The position numbers and the translations under genes were made by a program. Under the pieces are notes generated by a model that worked only from the letters and a program-made list of their open reading frames with translations, ran no database searches and was not told the DNA's origin. A DNA stretch of 64,000 nt from Begonia masoniana (Eukaryota > Streptophyta > Magnoliopsida > Cucurbitales > Begoniaceae), in assembly GCA_022432975.1 (NCBI GenBank), contig CM039509.1, forward strand, positions 420,482-484,481, written 5' to 3'. The first letter of the stretch is position 1, and every line of letters begins with the position of its first letter. Of this stretch, positions 10,925 through 21,663 are shown in pieces.

Positions 10925-12720
10925 ACAGATTCATTTTCATTCCTTTCAGATACAGAAACAGATACAGATACAGATTCAGATTACAGATTCAGATTACAGA
11001 TTCATTTTCATTCCTTTCAGATACAGAAACAGATACAGATACAGATTCAGATTACAGATTCAGATTACAGATTCAGATTACAGATTCATTTTCATTCCTT
11101 TCAGATACAGAAACAGATACAGATACAGATTCAGATTACAGATTCATTTTCATTCCTTTCAGATACAGAAACAGATACAGATACAGATTCAGATTACAGA
11201 TTCATTTTCATTCCTTTCAGATACAGAAACAGATACAGATACAGATTCAGATTACAGATTCATTTTCATTCCTTTCAGATACAGAAACAGATACAGATAC
11301 AGATTCAGATTACAGATTCATTTTCATTCCTTTCAGATACAGAAACAGATACAGATACAGATTCAGATTACAGATTCAGATTACAGATTCATTTTCATTC
11401 CTTTCAGATACAGAAACAGATACAGATACAGATTCAGATTACAGATTCATTTTCATTCCTTTCAGATACAGAAACAGATACAGATACAGATTCAGATTAC
11501 AGATTCAGATTACAGATTCAGATTACAGATTCATTTTCATTCCTTTCAGATACAGAAACAGATACAGATACAGATTCAGATTACAGATTCATTTTCATTC
11601 CTTTCAGATACAGAAACAGATACAGATACAGATTCAGATTACAGATTCATTTTCATTCCTTTCAGATACAGAAACAGATACAGATACAGATTCAGATTAC
11701 AGATTCATTTTCATTCCTTTCAGATACAGAAACAGATACAGATACAGATTCAGATTACAGATTCATTTTCATTCCTTTCAGATACAGAAACAGATACAGA
11801 TACAGATTCAGATTACAGATTCATTTTCATTCCTTTCAGATACAGAAACAGATACAGATACAGATTCAGATTACAGATTCATTTTCATTCCTTTCAGATA
11901 CAGAAACAGATACAGATACAGATTCAGATTACAGATTCATTTTCATTCCTTTCAGATACAGAAACAGATACAGATACAGATTCAGATTACAGATTCATTT
12001 TCATTCCTTTCAGATACAGAAACAGATACAGATACAGATTCAGATTACAGATTCAGATTACAGATTCATTTTCATTCCTTTCAGATACAGAAACAGATAC
12101 AGATACAGATTCAGATTACAGATTCATTTTCATTCCTTTCAGATACAGAAACAGATACAGATACAGATTCAGATTACAGATTCATTTTCATTCCTTTCAG
12201 ATACAGAAACAGATACAGATACAGATTCAGATTACAGATTCATTTTCATTCCTTTCAGATACAGAAACAGATACAGATACAGATTCAGATTACAGATTCA
12301 TTTTCATTCCTTTCAGATACAGAAACAGATACAGATACAGATTCAGATTACAGATTCATTTTCATTCCTTTCAGATACAGAAACAGATACAGATACAGAT
12401 TCAGATTACAGATTCATTTTCATTCCTTTCAGATACAGAAACAGATACAGATACAGATTCAGATTACAGATTCATTTTCATTCCTTTCAGATACAGAAAC
12501 AGATACAGATACAGATTCAGATTACAGATTCATTTTCATTCCTTTCAGATACAGAAACAGATACAGATACAGATTCAGATTACAGATTCATTTTCATTCC
12601 TTTCAGATACAGAAACAGATACAGATACAGATTCAGATTACAGATTCAGATTACAGATTACAGATTCATTTTCATTCCTTTCAGATACAGAAACAGATAC
12701 AGATACAGATTCAGATTACA
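10925..12720. repeat. 58-bp tandem repeat array
   Basis: About thirty head-to-tail copies of a 58-bp unit contain TTTTCATTCCTTTCAG followed by runs of ACAGAT. Some units carry one or more extra 13-bp insertions (GATTCAGATTACA), so the array is a two-level repeat. Copies are almost identical, which points to recent amplification or to collapse and expansion during assembly. Confidence 0.95.
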
Positions 12721-14200
12721 GATACAGAATTACAGATTACAGATTCATTACGTCACAGACAGACAGAATTGTCACCGAAACCTCGACCCACTAACCCAAG
12801 GGGGCCCGTCCGGCGGTTGGACTACCCCGTGGGGTTAGAGAGGGGGGGTACACGCTTGCAACACGCACAGCCGTGCCTGAGCCCCATCTCGCATGACCAG
12901 AACAGACAGATTACGTTTTATTCATTCAGATTACGTTACAGATTTCATTTCAGATATACGTCCCATTCAGATTACAGATACAGAATTACAGATTACAGAT
13001 TCATTACGTCACAGACAGACAGAATTGTCACCGAAACCTCGACCCACTAACCCAAGGGGGCCCGTCCGGCGGTTGGACTACCCCGTGGGGTTAGAGAGGG
13101 GGGGTACACGCTTGCAACACGCACAGCCGTGCCTGAGCCCCATCTCGCATGACCAGAAACAGACAGATTACGTTTATTCATTCAGATTACGTTACAGATT
13201 TCATTTCAGATATACGTCCCATTCAGATTACAGATACAGAATTACAGATTACAGATTCATTACGTCACAGACAGACAGAATTGTCACCGAAACCTCGACC
13301 CACTAACCCAAGGGGGCCCGTCCGGCGGTTGGACTACCCCGTGGGGTTAGAGAGGGGGGGTACACGCTTGCAACACGCACAGCCGTGCCTGAGCCCCATC
13401 TCGCATGACCAGAAACAGACAGATTACGTTTATTCATTCAGATTACGTTACAGATTTCATTTCAGATATACGTCCCATTCAGATTACAGATACAGAATTA
13501 CAGATTACAGATTCATTACGTCACAGACAGACAGAATTGTCACCGAAACCTCGACCCACTAACCCAAGGGGGCCCGTCCGGCGGTTGGACTACCCCGTGG
13601 GGTTAGAGAGGGGGGGTACACGCTTGCAACACGCACAGCCGTGCCTGAGCCCCATCTCGCATGACCAGAAACAGACAGATTACGTTTATTCATTCAGATT
13701 ACGTTACAGATTTCATTTCAGATATACGTCCCATTCAGATTACAGATACAGAATTACAGATTACAGATTCATTACGTCACAGACAGACAGAATTGTCACC
13801 GAAACCTCGACCCACTAACCCAAGGGGGCCCGTCCGGCGGTTGGACTACCCCGTGGGGTTAGAGAGGGGGGGTACACGCTTGCAACACGCACAGCCGTGC
13901 CTGAGCCCCATCTCGCATGACCAGAAACAGACAGATTACGTTTATTCATTCAGATTACGTTACAGATTTCATTTCAGATATACGTCCCATTCAGATTACA
14001 GATACAGAATTACAGATTACAGATTCATTACGTCACAGACAGACAGAATTGTCACCGAAACCTCGACCCACTAACCCAAGGGGGCCCGTCCGGCGGTTGG
14101 ACTACCCCGTGGGGTTAGAGAGGGGGGGTACACGCTTGCAACACGCACAGCCGTGCCTGAGCCCCATCTCGCATGACCAGAAACAGACAGATTACGTTTA
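12720..14200. repeat. 256-bp tandem repeat array A
   Basis: Six GC-rich cores (starting GTCACCGAAACCTCGACC) recur every 256-257 bp, joined by the same ACAGATTC-type linker that builds the 58-bp array. The identical open frames of about 137 residues in each unit are a by-product of the repeat and are not genes. The cores are unusually G/C rich (GGGGGCCC and a G7 run) for this AT-rich DNA. Confidence 0.95.
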
Positions 14201-14689
14201 TTCATTCAGATTACGTTTATTCATTCAGATTTCGTTACAGATTTCATTTCAGATATACGTTCCTTTTCTTAAAAACACGTGCAGAAATTCCTTTTCATGA
14301 CTTTCGAAAACCGTGATGCATGAACAGTTCATATCAGCGGAAAGTAAACAAACAACGTGCATACATTCATGGCAGTAAAGCAGAACCTATAAACAACTAA
14401 CCTAACTACCCAACCAGAGTAACATAAAACAAACAGTTCCTCGAGTATTCCCGAGACGACGACGAAGTATGGTGCAGACCTTTGGGTCAAAGTAAGTCAC
14501 GAAAACTTACCTGGAGCGCGCTGGATCTCAACTTCGTCCACGGGAGTCGCGTGTCTGAGACAAAACACGATATTTGTCGTTAAACCCAATTTAAACGATT
14601 AAATGTCCAAACTAATAAAATCCTTAATTCAACAAATCGAAGCTTTTAAACAACGACACAACGCTCGATAAATCTGGAATTCCAGATTA

Positions 14690-15775
14690 CAATTCATTAC
14701 GTCACAGACAGACAGAATTGTCACCGAAACCTCGACCCACTAACCCAAGGGGGCCCGTCCGGCGGTTGGACTACCCCGTGGGGTTAGAGAGGGGGGGTAC
14801 ACGCTTGCAACACGCACAGCCGTGCCTGAGCCCCATCTCGCGTGACCAGAAACAGACAGATTACGTTTATTCATTCAGATTACGTTACAGATTTCATTTC
14901 AGATATACGTCCCATTCAGATTACAGATACAGAATTACAGATTACAGATTCAGATTACAGATACAGATTCAGATTACAGATACAGAATTACAGATTACAG
15001 ATTCAGATTACAGATACAGAATTACAGATTACAGATTCAGATTACAGATACAGAATTACAGATTACAGATTCATTACGTCACAGACAGACAGAATTGTCA
15101 CCGAAACCTCGACCCACTAACCCAAGGGGGCCCGTCCGGCGGTTGGACTACCCCGTGGGGTTAGAGAGGGGGGGTACACGCTTGCAACACGCACAGCCGT
15201 GCCTGAGCCCCATCTCGCATGACCAGAAACAGACAGATTACGTTTATTCATTCAGATTACGTTTATTCATTCAGATTACGTTACAGATTTCATTTCAGAT
15301 ATACGTCCCATTCAGATTACGTTACAGATTTCATTTCAGATATACGTCCCATTCAGATTACAGATTCATTACGTCACAGACAGACAGAATTGTCACCGAA
15401 ACCTCGACCCACTAACCCAAGGGGGCCCGTCCGGCGGTTGGACTACCCCGTGGGGTTAGAGAGGGGGGGTACACGCTTGCAACACGCACAGCCGTGCCTG
15501 AGCCCCATCTCGCATGACCAGAAACAGACAGATTACGTTTATTCATTCAGATTACGTTACAGATTTCATTTCAGATATACGTCCCATTCAGATTACAGAT
15601 ACAGAATTACAGATTACAGATTCATTACGTCACAGACAGACAGAATTGTCACCGAAACCTCGACCCACTAACCCAAGGGGGCCCGTCCGGCGGTTGGACT
15701 ACCCCGTGGGGTTAGAGAGGGGGGGTACACGCTTGCAACACGCACAGCCGTGCCTGAGCCCCATCTCGCATGACC
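14690..15775. repeat. 256-bp-type tandem repeat array B
   Basis: Four further copies of the GC-rich core (near 14718, 15095, 15390 and 15646) have variable linkers, including extra TTCAGATTACAGATAC units. The array is enclosed by the two copies of the 275-bp module at 14413-14690 and 15773-16047. A larger unit of about 1.36 kb (module plus array) has therefore been tandemly duplicated. Confidence 0.9.
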
Positions 15776-16790
15776 AGAGTAACATAAAACAAACAGTTCC
15801 TCGAGTATTCCCGAGACGACGACGAAGTATGGTGCAGACCTTTGGGTCAAAGTAAGTCACGAAAACTTACTGGACGCCGCTTTGATCTCAACTTCGTCCA
15901 CGGGAGTCGCGTGTCTGAGACAAAACACGATATTTGTCGTTAAACCCAATTTAAACGATTAAATGTCCAAACTAATAAAATCCTTAATTCAACAAATCGA
16001 AGCTTTTAAACAACGACACAACGCTCGATAAATCTGGAATTCCATATTACGAGTTATTTCCGAAAACTCGAAAATATAACGATTTATAACTTTTTCGCAA
16101 ATAAATTTCTCTTCGTCCAATAACGTCCAATACGTTCAATTTACACGTAATCACGGCTAACCTATTAATTACGAGTCCTAATTTCGACATTTTATCGAAA
16201 CCCTAGTTTGCCGAAATGCTACAAACGTCGAAATAAAGCTATAAGATTAAAGGCACATACCGAGGGTAGCGAGAGAGGAAGAAAACGTGAAGGACGGAGG
16301 AAGAACGGAGGTCGGACGGAGGTCGGATTGTGAGGAGTCGCCGGCGGCCGAGAGAAGAAAGCCTTCTCTGTTCGTGCGATCCAGAGAGAAAAGAGAGAAA
16401 GAGAGAAAGTGAGGGAAAAGAAATGTTTTGTGATGTTTTATAAAATGGATTTGCAAATTACCATTTTGCCCTTAGCTCTTGTTTCGTCCTTCGTTTCATT
16501 AATCGTCCAACGATTCGGATTCTCGAAAACTCCATATTTTGCCAATAACTCATATTCATCACCAGGGCTTTATTAAAACTGTCCGTTCGAAATTTGGACT
16601 TCATTCACTATTTTTACTAAAACGTCATTTAATTTACGATAGTGGTAATTACTCGGAATATAGCGTTACTATTCCGAAAATTCCCAAAACTTCCTTAAAA
16701 TCCTTTTTAATCGTTAGAATCGTAATGACGCTTTCCATTTGCGAAACTGACTTGATTTGACATATTTAATAAAAATGCCTCATATAATAT

Positions 16791-19064
16791 CTATATATGA
16801 ATATAATATATTAAATCCAAAAGTCCGTACGAACCGGATATTACAACAGGGGTGGGAAGTAAATTGATCAAGGAAGTAGCCGTGATGAAAGCATAAGTCC
16901 AGAAGTGATGGGGAACTGAGGAGTGGAACAAGAGAGCGAGTCCAGTTTCAACTACATGTCTATTTTTTCTTTCGACTCTACCGTTTTGATTTGGAGTATA
17001 CGGACACGAAATTCGGTGTTGAATGCCAAGGGATTGGAACAGAGGAGTGAGGGACTGGAATTCGCCGCCCCAGTCAGATTGGACGATTTTGATTTTAGTA
17101 CCAAATTGAGTATTGACGAATTGATAGAAATTTGCAAAAGTGCAATAAACTTCGCTCTTTAATTTTAAAGGAAAGATCCATGTGAAGCGAGTACAATCAT
17201 CTACAAAGAGAAGAAAATATCGTGCACCAGTGACAGATTTTATCGGAGAGGGACCCCAAACATCAGTGTGAATGAGATCAAAAGGAAATTGTGCATGAGA
17301 CTGAGAGTGCTGAAAGGGTAATTGATGACTTTTGCTCATTTGGCAGGAAGTACAAACTTGATGATAAGCTTTAGCAGAATTTAAATTACACAATTTGAGA
17401 ACTCGCTGCAATACAAAAAATGACGGATGACCCAAGCGAAGATGCCAAGATGGATCCAAAATAATGGGGGAAGCTTCACTGTGGGTGGCAGCGAGGGACA
17501 AAACGGGAGGGGCTGTCGGCTGTGGAGGAGGCCGAGCAGGAGGCGACAAAAGCGGAGTCAAGGAGGGCGTGCGATAAAGGCCGTCATGGAGCGAACCACG
17601 CAGCAAAATTGTGTGAGAATTCTGATCCTTGACAAAGAAACACGTAGGGTGGAATTCAACGAAAACAGAATTTTGTTGACATAATTTAGAAACGCTTAAT
17701 AGATTATGACGAAAAAATGGGCTGTGATAGATATTTGATAAAGAGAGAGACCGACCAGAGGCCGGGAGAACAGCGACACCAGAACAAGAAAGAGGGACAG
17801 ATGTACCTGCGGCGGTTGCAACGTGAGAAGATTCAGGGAGGGGTTGAAGTTGTTGGAGGAGCTCGGACTGTGGCGTGAAATGATCGGTGGCGCCAGAGTC
17901 CAGAATCCAAGAGGTGGTCGGCGACGGAGAAGAAGGAAGGGGAAGAAGGCCGGTGGAATCAGGGTTTCGGGTCTGCAAGCGGGGAGACGGGTGGGATATT
18001 AGACGGTTGGGCGGGTTATGGGGATTGGGTTCGGGTCGGGTGGGAGCAGGGTAATAAGAGTAGGGCAGTTGGGCTGGGTCAGAGGAGAAGCCTGTGAAGT
18101 TTGTTTGGGCTAGGGGTGGGTGATGGGCTAACTGGGCTGCTGACTGCAAATGGTAACACTTAAGGGCTGAATGGCCCAGTTTTCCACAGATTTGGCAACG
18201 AGGCTTGGATTGGTGGGTGGGCCGAGGACGTCCTGGGCCTGCTGAAGAAGAGTTATGAGGACCGGTTCGGCTGGGGAAAGAACCGACGGCAGGAGGGCGA
18301 AAAACGGGCCTAGGGTTCCAGGAGGGGCGAAATGTGTTCGGAAAGGCGACGTTCGCCTGGAGTTGCGCCGGCGTCGGAAGGGAAAAGCTCTGGTTTTGTT
18401 TCTCCAGGCGGAAGTCGTAGCTTTGGAGCATACTTTGAACCTCTTCCAGAGACGGTTGTTCCGATCGGGTGGAGATGGCAGTGACGAATGGGTTGTAATC
18501 CGAACCGAGGCCGCCGAGAAAGTATAGCATCTGGTCTTTGGGAGAGATGGGTTCGCCGATGGCGGCGAGGGTGTTACAGAGACTGGTGAGCTTCTGAGTG
18601 TACGCGGCAGCCGAGAGTCCATCTTTGGTGAGGGATTGGAGCTGCGAGCGCAGATCGCTAATTCGCGCCAGGGAGGACGACGCAAAAATCTTGGCAAGAA
18701 CGGTCCAGATTTCGTTGGCCGTGGAGAGAGCCACAATCTGGGGAAGGAATTCTTCGGAGAGAGAAGAGAAAAGCCAGCTGATAATGAGGCTGTTATACCG
18801 GTTCCAAAGTGTATAGTCAGGGTTTATTTGGTGTGAGGTTGAGTCCAGAAATTCTGGAGGTTGTGGAGTAGTGCCATCCAGAATATGACGAATGCCATTG
18901 GCAGTGACTACATGGAGGATCTGAGCCTTCCACACTAAGTAGTTGCGGTTGTCTAATTTGACTGTAAGGACTTGGTTCATGGATGGAAAAGGGGGAAGAG
19001 AGGAAGCTTGAGTAAGGGAGGGTGAGGAGGGAGACGAAGGAACCGTGGAGCTAGGGGATGCCAT
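16791..19064 (-). pseudogene. Copia gag-protease-integrase N-terminal region
   Basis: The frame starts at MASPSST (ATG at 19064). Gag begins with LTVKLDNRNYLVWKAQIL. A CCHC zinc knuckle, CQICGKLGHSALKC, lies in the middle. The protease motif is WILDSGATDHF. The integrase zinc-binding part is WHLRLGHPSFFVLQRVL ... CTSCQMSK, followed by the core with DLIHTDVWGPSP and a downstream FGTKIKIVQSDWGGEF block. The retrotransposon reading ends at about 16850, where the 10687-16845 insertion enters; the last residues to 16791 come from the inserted DNA. Confidence 0.9.
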
Positions 19065-19084
19065 CCAAAATAGCTCTGATACCA

Positions 19085-19157
19085 CGTTAAGTTTGTAGAT
19101 AGAAAATTGCCAAAAGCAATGAACAGAGAAAAGAAGAAACACAGAGCATCCAGAGAG
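19085..19157 (-). repeat. Partial internal LTR copy next to the GAA array
   Basis: A second, truncated LTR end starts CGTTAAGTTTG on the plus strand and matches the first 70 bases of the true LTRs. It lies inside the Copia, beside its own PBS, and runs directly into the GAA array. Together with the second gag start at 19661-19812 it shows a local duplication. Confidence 0.85.
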
Positions 19158-19660
19158 AGAAGAAGAAGAAGAAGAAGAAGAAGAAGAAGAAGAAGAAGAA
19201 GAAGAAGAAGAAGAAGAAGAAGAAGAAGAAGAAGAAGAAGAAGAAGAAGAAGAAGAAGAAGAAGAAGAAGAAGAAGAAGAAGAAGAAGAAGAAGAAGAAG
19301 AAGAAGAAGAAGAAGAAGAAGAAGAAGAAGAAGAAGAAGAAGAAGAAGAAGAAGAAGAAGAAGAAGAAGAAGAAGAAGAAGAAGAAGAAGAAGAAGAAGA
19401 AGAAGAAGAAGAAGAAGAAGAAGAAGAAGAAGAAGAAGAAGAAGAAGAAGAAGAAGAAGAAGAAGAAGAAGAAGAAGAAGAAGAAGAAGAAGAAGAAGAA
19501 GAAGAAGAAGAAGAAGAAGAAGAAGAAGAAGAAGAAGAAGAAGAAGAAGAAGAAGAAGAAGAAGAAGAAGAAGAAGAAGAAGAAGAAGAAGAAGAAGAAG
19601 AAGAAGAAGAAGAAGAAGAAGAAGAAGAAGAAGAAGAAGAAGAAGAAGAAGAAGAAGAAG
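19158..19660. repeat. Perfect GAA/TTC triplet array, about 500 bp
   Basis: About 167 uninterrupted GAA triplets. The seed is the four-to-five-copy GAA run present in the normal LTR. Long GAA/TTC tracts form triplex DNA and are unstable in other genomes (established). The poly-Arg and poly-Leu open frames through it are artefacts. Confidence 0.98.
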
Positions 19661-19827
19661 GATCTGAGCCCTTTCCAACCTAAGTAGTTGCGGTTTGTCT
19701 AATTGACTGTAAGGACTTGGTTCATGATGGAAAAGGGGGAAGAGAGGAAGCTTGAGTAAGGGAGGGTGAGGAGGGAGACGAAGGAACGTGGAGCTAGGGG
19801 ATGCCATCCAAAATAGCTCTGATACCA
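19661..19827 (-). pseudogene. Duplicated Copia gag start, PBS side
   Basis: This repeats 18919-19084 (gag start, leader and PBS) but with several single-base gains and losses, for example in the stretches around 19690 and 19722. The frame is therefore broken here. It adjoins the genuine 5' LTR (19828-20054). The pattern of lone indels resembles raw long-read error. Confidence 0.85.
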
Positions 19828-20054
19828 CGTTAAGTTTGTAGATAGAAAATTGCCAAAGCAATGAACAGAGAAAAGAAGAAACACAGAGCATCCAGAGAGA
19901 AGAAGAAGAAGAAGCTGATTTGATTTTCCTATACCGTCCTTACAAATATACAGAGAAGTAATAAATGAATGGAAGTGACAGCAACTAAATTGTAAATTAA
20001 AGTTTAGCTAACTAAACTGAACAGTAAAAAGTTGTGTAAATATATATGCTAATA

Positions 20055-20155
20055 TGAAGGACGACTCTGAGATCATGGATGACATCTCCAAGATCGTGGT
20101 CGACAACTCAGCTCGAGTGGCTGCCATTTTTGTAGGGACAAAGAAGTTGGAGAGA
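20055..20155. pseudogene. Mosaic ALDH6B2-locus copy, right part
   Basis: Starting with the target duplication TGAAG, this piece matches 52270-52367. It is the continuation of 6841-8359 on the far side of the Copia insertion. It ends where a second Copia fragment begins. Confidence 0.8.
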
Positions 20156-20164
20156 GCTGCCATT

Positions 20165-21180
20165 TTTCTCAATCTCGGTATATTTCTGAATTACTTCATA
20201 AGGCTAAGATGAGTTCTTGCAAACCCGTGCCTACTCTGATGGTATCCGGCCCAATACTATCCAAGAATTTTGTTACTCCATTACTTAATGGCTCTACTTA
20301 TCATATCATTGTAGACGGTTTCCAATATTGCTGTTTTACAAGGCCAAACATTGTCTTTGCAGTCAACAAAGTTTGTCAATTTATGCATGCACCTTTAGAT
20401 GTTCACTGACAATCCGTTAAGCGTATTCTCTGTTATCTTCAAGGGACACTATCTTTAGGTATCTCATTCTCTACTTCGTCTCATTTTAACTTGACGTGTT
20501 ATACAGATGCAGGCTGGGCTTCTTGTCCGGATGACCGACAAAGCACGAGTGACTATTGCATATTTTTTAGCACAAACCTTATCTCTTGGTTCTCAACAAA
20601 ACAAAAGGTCGTCTCTCGATCAAGCACGGAGTCTGAATATAGAAGCGTTGCAAATGGAGCAGCCAAAATTCTTTGGCTTCAATCCTTACTCAATGAAATT
20701 GGTATTACATCACCCGATATCCCTATCATTTTTTGTGATTTGAGTGCGACATATCTGACATCCAATCTAGTGTTACACTCAAAATCCAAACATGTTGAAA
20801 TTGACTTCCACTTTGTTCGAGAAAAGGTACAACAAAAATCGTTACTGGTCCAGTTTACTCCTTCGCAGAATCAGCTTGCCGATACTCTTACCAAGCCTCT
20901 CCCACCTTCAAGTTTTTCCATCTTCATATCTAAGATCTTCGGCTAACGACTTTACTCTTGAGGGGAAATGTTAACGTATGCTTAGTCATTCAATTAGATT
21001 AAAATAGTCATTATTTCCTTTTTTATCTATTTTTTTTTCTATATACTGTACATTGTAAGATTAAACATAAGGAAAAATATACAACAACAGATTGTTTTTT
21101 TTTTCTCTCCCTCGTCTTCTTCTTCCTCTGCTTTCTTCTTCTCAGGAATACACCAATCTGTATTTCTCAACTAGTACAAC
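20165..21180 (+). mobile_element. Truncated Copia fragment: RT C-terminus, RNase H, 3' LTR
   Basis: A second Copia copy, on the plus strand and different from the first, retains the RT C-terminus from SQSRYISELL, then TCYTDAGWASCPDDRQSTS, SSTESEYRSVANGAAK and HVEIDFHFVREKVQQKS. Frames shift near 20400, 20500 and 20740. The polypurine tract CTTGAGGGGAAA (20957-20968) precedes an LTR starting TGTTAACG at 20969; its end, near 21180, is not certain. The 5' part is missing. Confidence 0.85.
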
Positions 21181-21663
21181 TTTGTATTTTTTAAAGAGTA
21201 TTGCTATATTTATTGTCTTATTTTACTATCTAAATATATTTATTGACATGTTAAACAATAATTTGTGTAATTAAAATTTAATTAATCGATGCAGAAAATA
21301 TCCATTATAGTTTTGTATTTCTCTAACAGTGATGTTACGTTTTCTTTCTGTACGAAAACTTAAGATTTTTTAGAAATGTCATATTAAGACAATAAGTAAT
21401 GTTATGTTTACTCTCTTATTCTATTATTTTAAAATATTTAAAAAAATATGTCAAATATTGATCGATGCAATTAAGCCTGTAATAAGAAATTATAAATAAT
21501 TAATTTATTGTATTTTAATATTATTCTTTGAGAGGGACAATAACCCAATAGTGAGACGGATGATTATGACTTTCTTATCTATCTTACCACCACTGCCTCC
21601 TACCACGTAAGTACAGACCGCCTTCTTCTTCCTCTTCTTCTTCTTCTTCTTCTCTGTTCTTCA
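21181..21663 (+). promoter_or_regulatory. EXECUTER1 upstream region
   Basis: AT-rich promoter DNA followed by a CTT-rich pyrimidine leader (about 21620-21660) directly before the ATG. No clear TATA box or named element was identified. Confidence 0.5.

Larger units (their letters stand above)
10687..16845. mobile_element. 6.16-kb non-coding LTR-like insertion made of satellite arrays
   Basis: The insertion is flanked by the 5-bp direct repeat ACAGG (10682-10686 and 16846-16850) and runs from TGTAACACCCC to GGATATTACA, so it has TG...CA ends. It interrupts the Copia integrase frame. Inside, in order: an AT-rich lead, a 58-bp tandem array (about 10925-12720), a 256-bp array (12720-14200), a unique part, a 275-bp module (14413-14690), more 256-bp units (14690-15775), a second copy of the module (15773-16047) and an AT-rich tail. 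No gag or pol signal is present. The structure fits a solo LTR of a large Gypsy-type family with internal repeats, or a non-autonomous LTR element. The orientation is not decided. Confidence 0.8.
8360..20054 (-). mobile_element. Ty1/Copia LTR retrotransposon, interrupted and nested
   Basis: The element is bounded by the 5-bp direct repeat TGAAG (8355-8359 and 20055-20059). An unoccupied version of the same site (GGAGGTGAAGGACGACTC) is present near 52265-52282. On the minus strand the 5' LTR is 19828-20054, the PBS TGGTATCAGAGC is 19827-19816 and directly abuts the LTR, and the gag-pol start is at 19064. The polypurine tract is about 8598-8588 and the 3' LTR is 8587-8360. The LTRs (227-228 bp) start TATTAGC and end TTAACG, so the termini are TA...CG. 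Gag, protease, integrase, RT and RNase H are all recognisable in the Copia order. The integrase is split by the 10687-16845 insertion, there is a frameshift near 10310, and the gag start is duplicated across a GAA array. It is not autonomous as assembled. Confidence 0.92.

Noticed and set aside
10925..12720. Regular repeats that might suggest a CRISPR array
   Set aside because: Units are head-to-tail without unique spacers, in a plant nuclear context inside a transposable element.
12769..15855. Repeated open frames of 92-150 residues (Pro/Arg and Tyr/Arg rich)
   Set aside because: They recur once per 256-bp unit with identical text because the repeat lacks stops in those frames. No family resemblance, start context or variation expected of a gene.
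19107..19891. Poly-arginine and poly-leucine open frames
   Set aside because: Pure translation of the GAA/TTC array in two frames.
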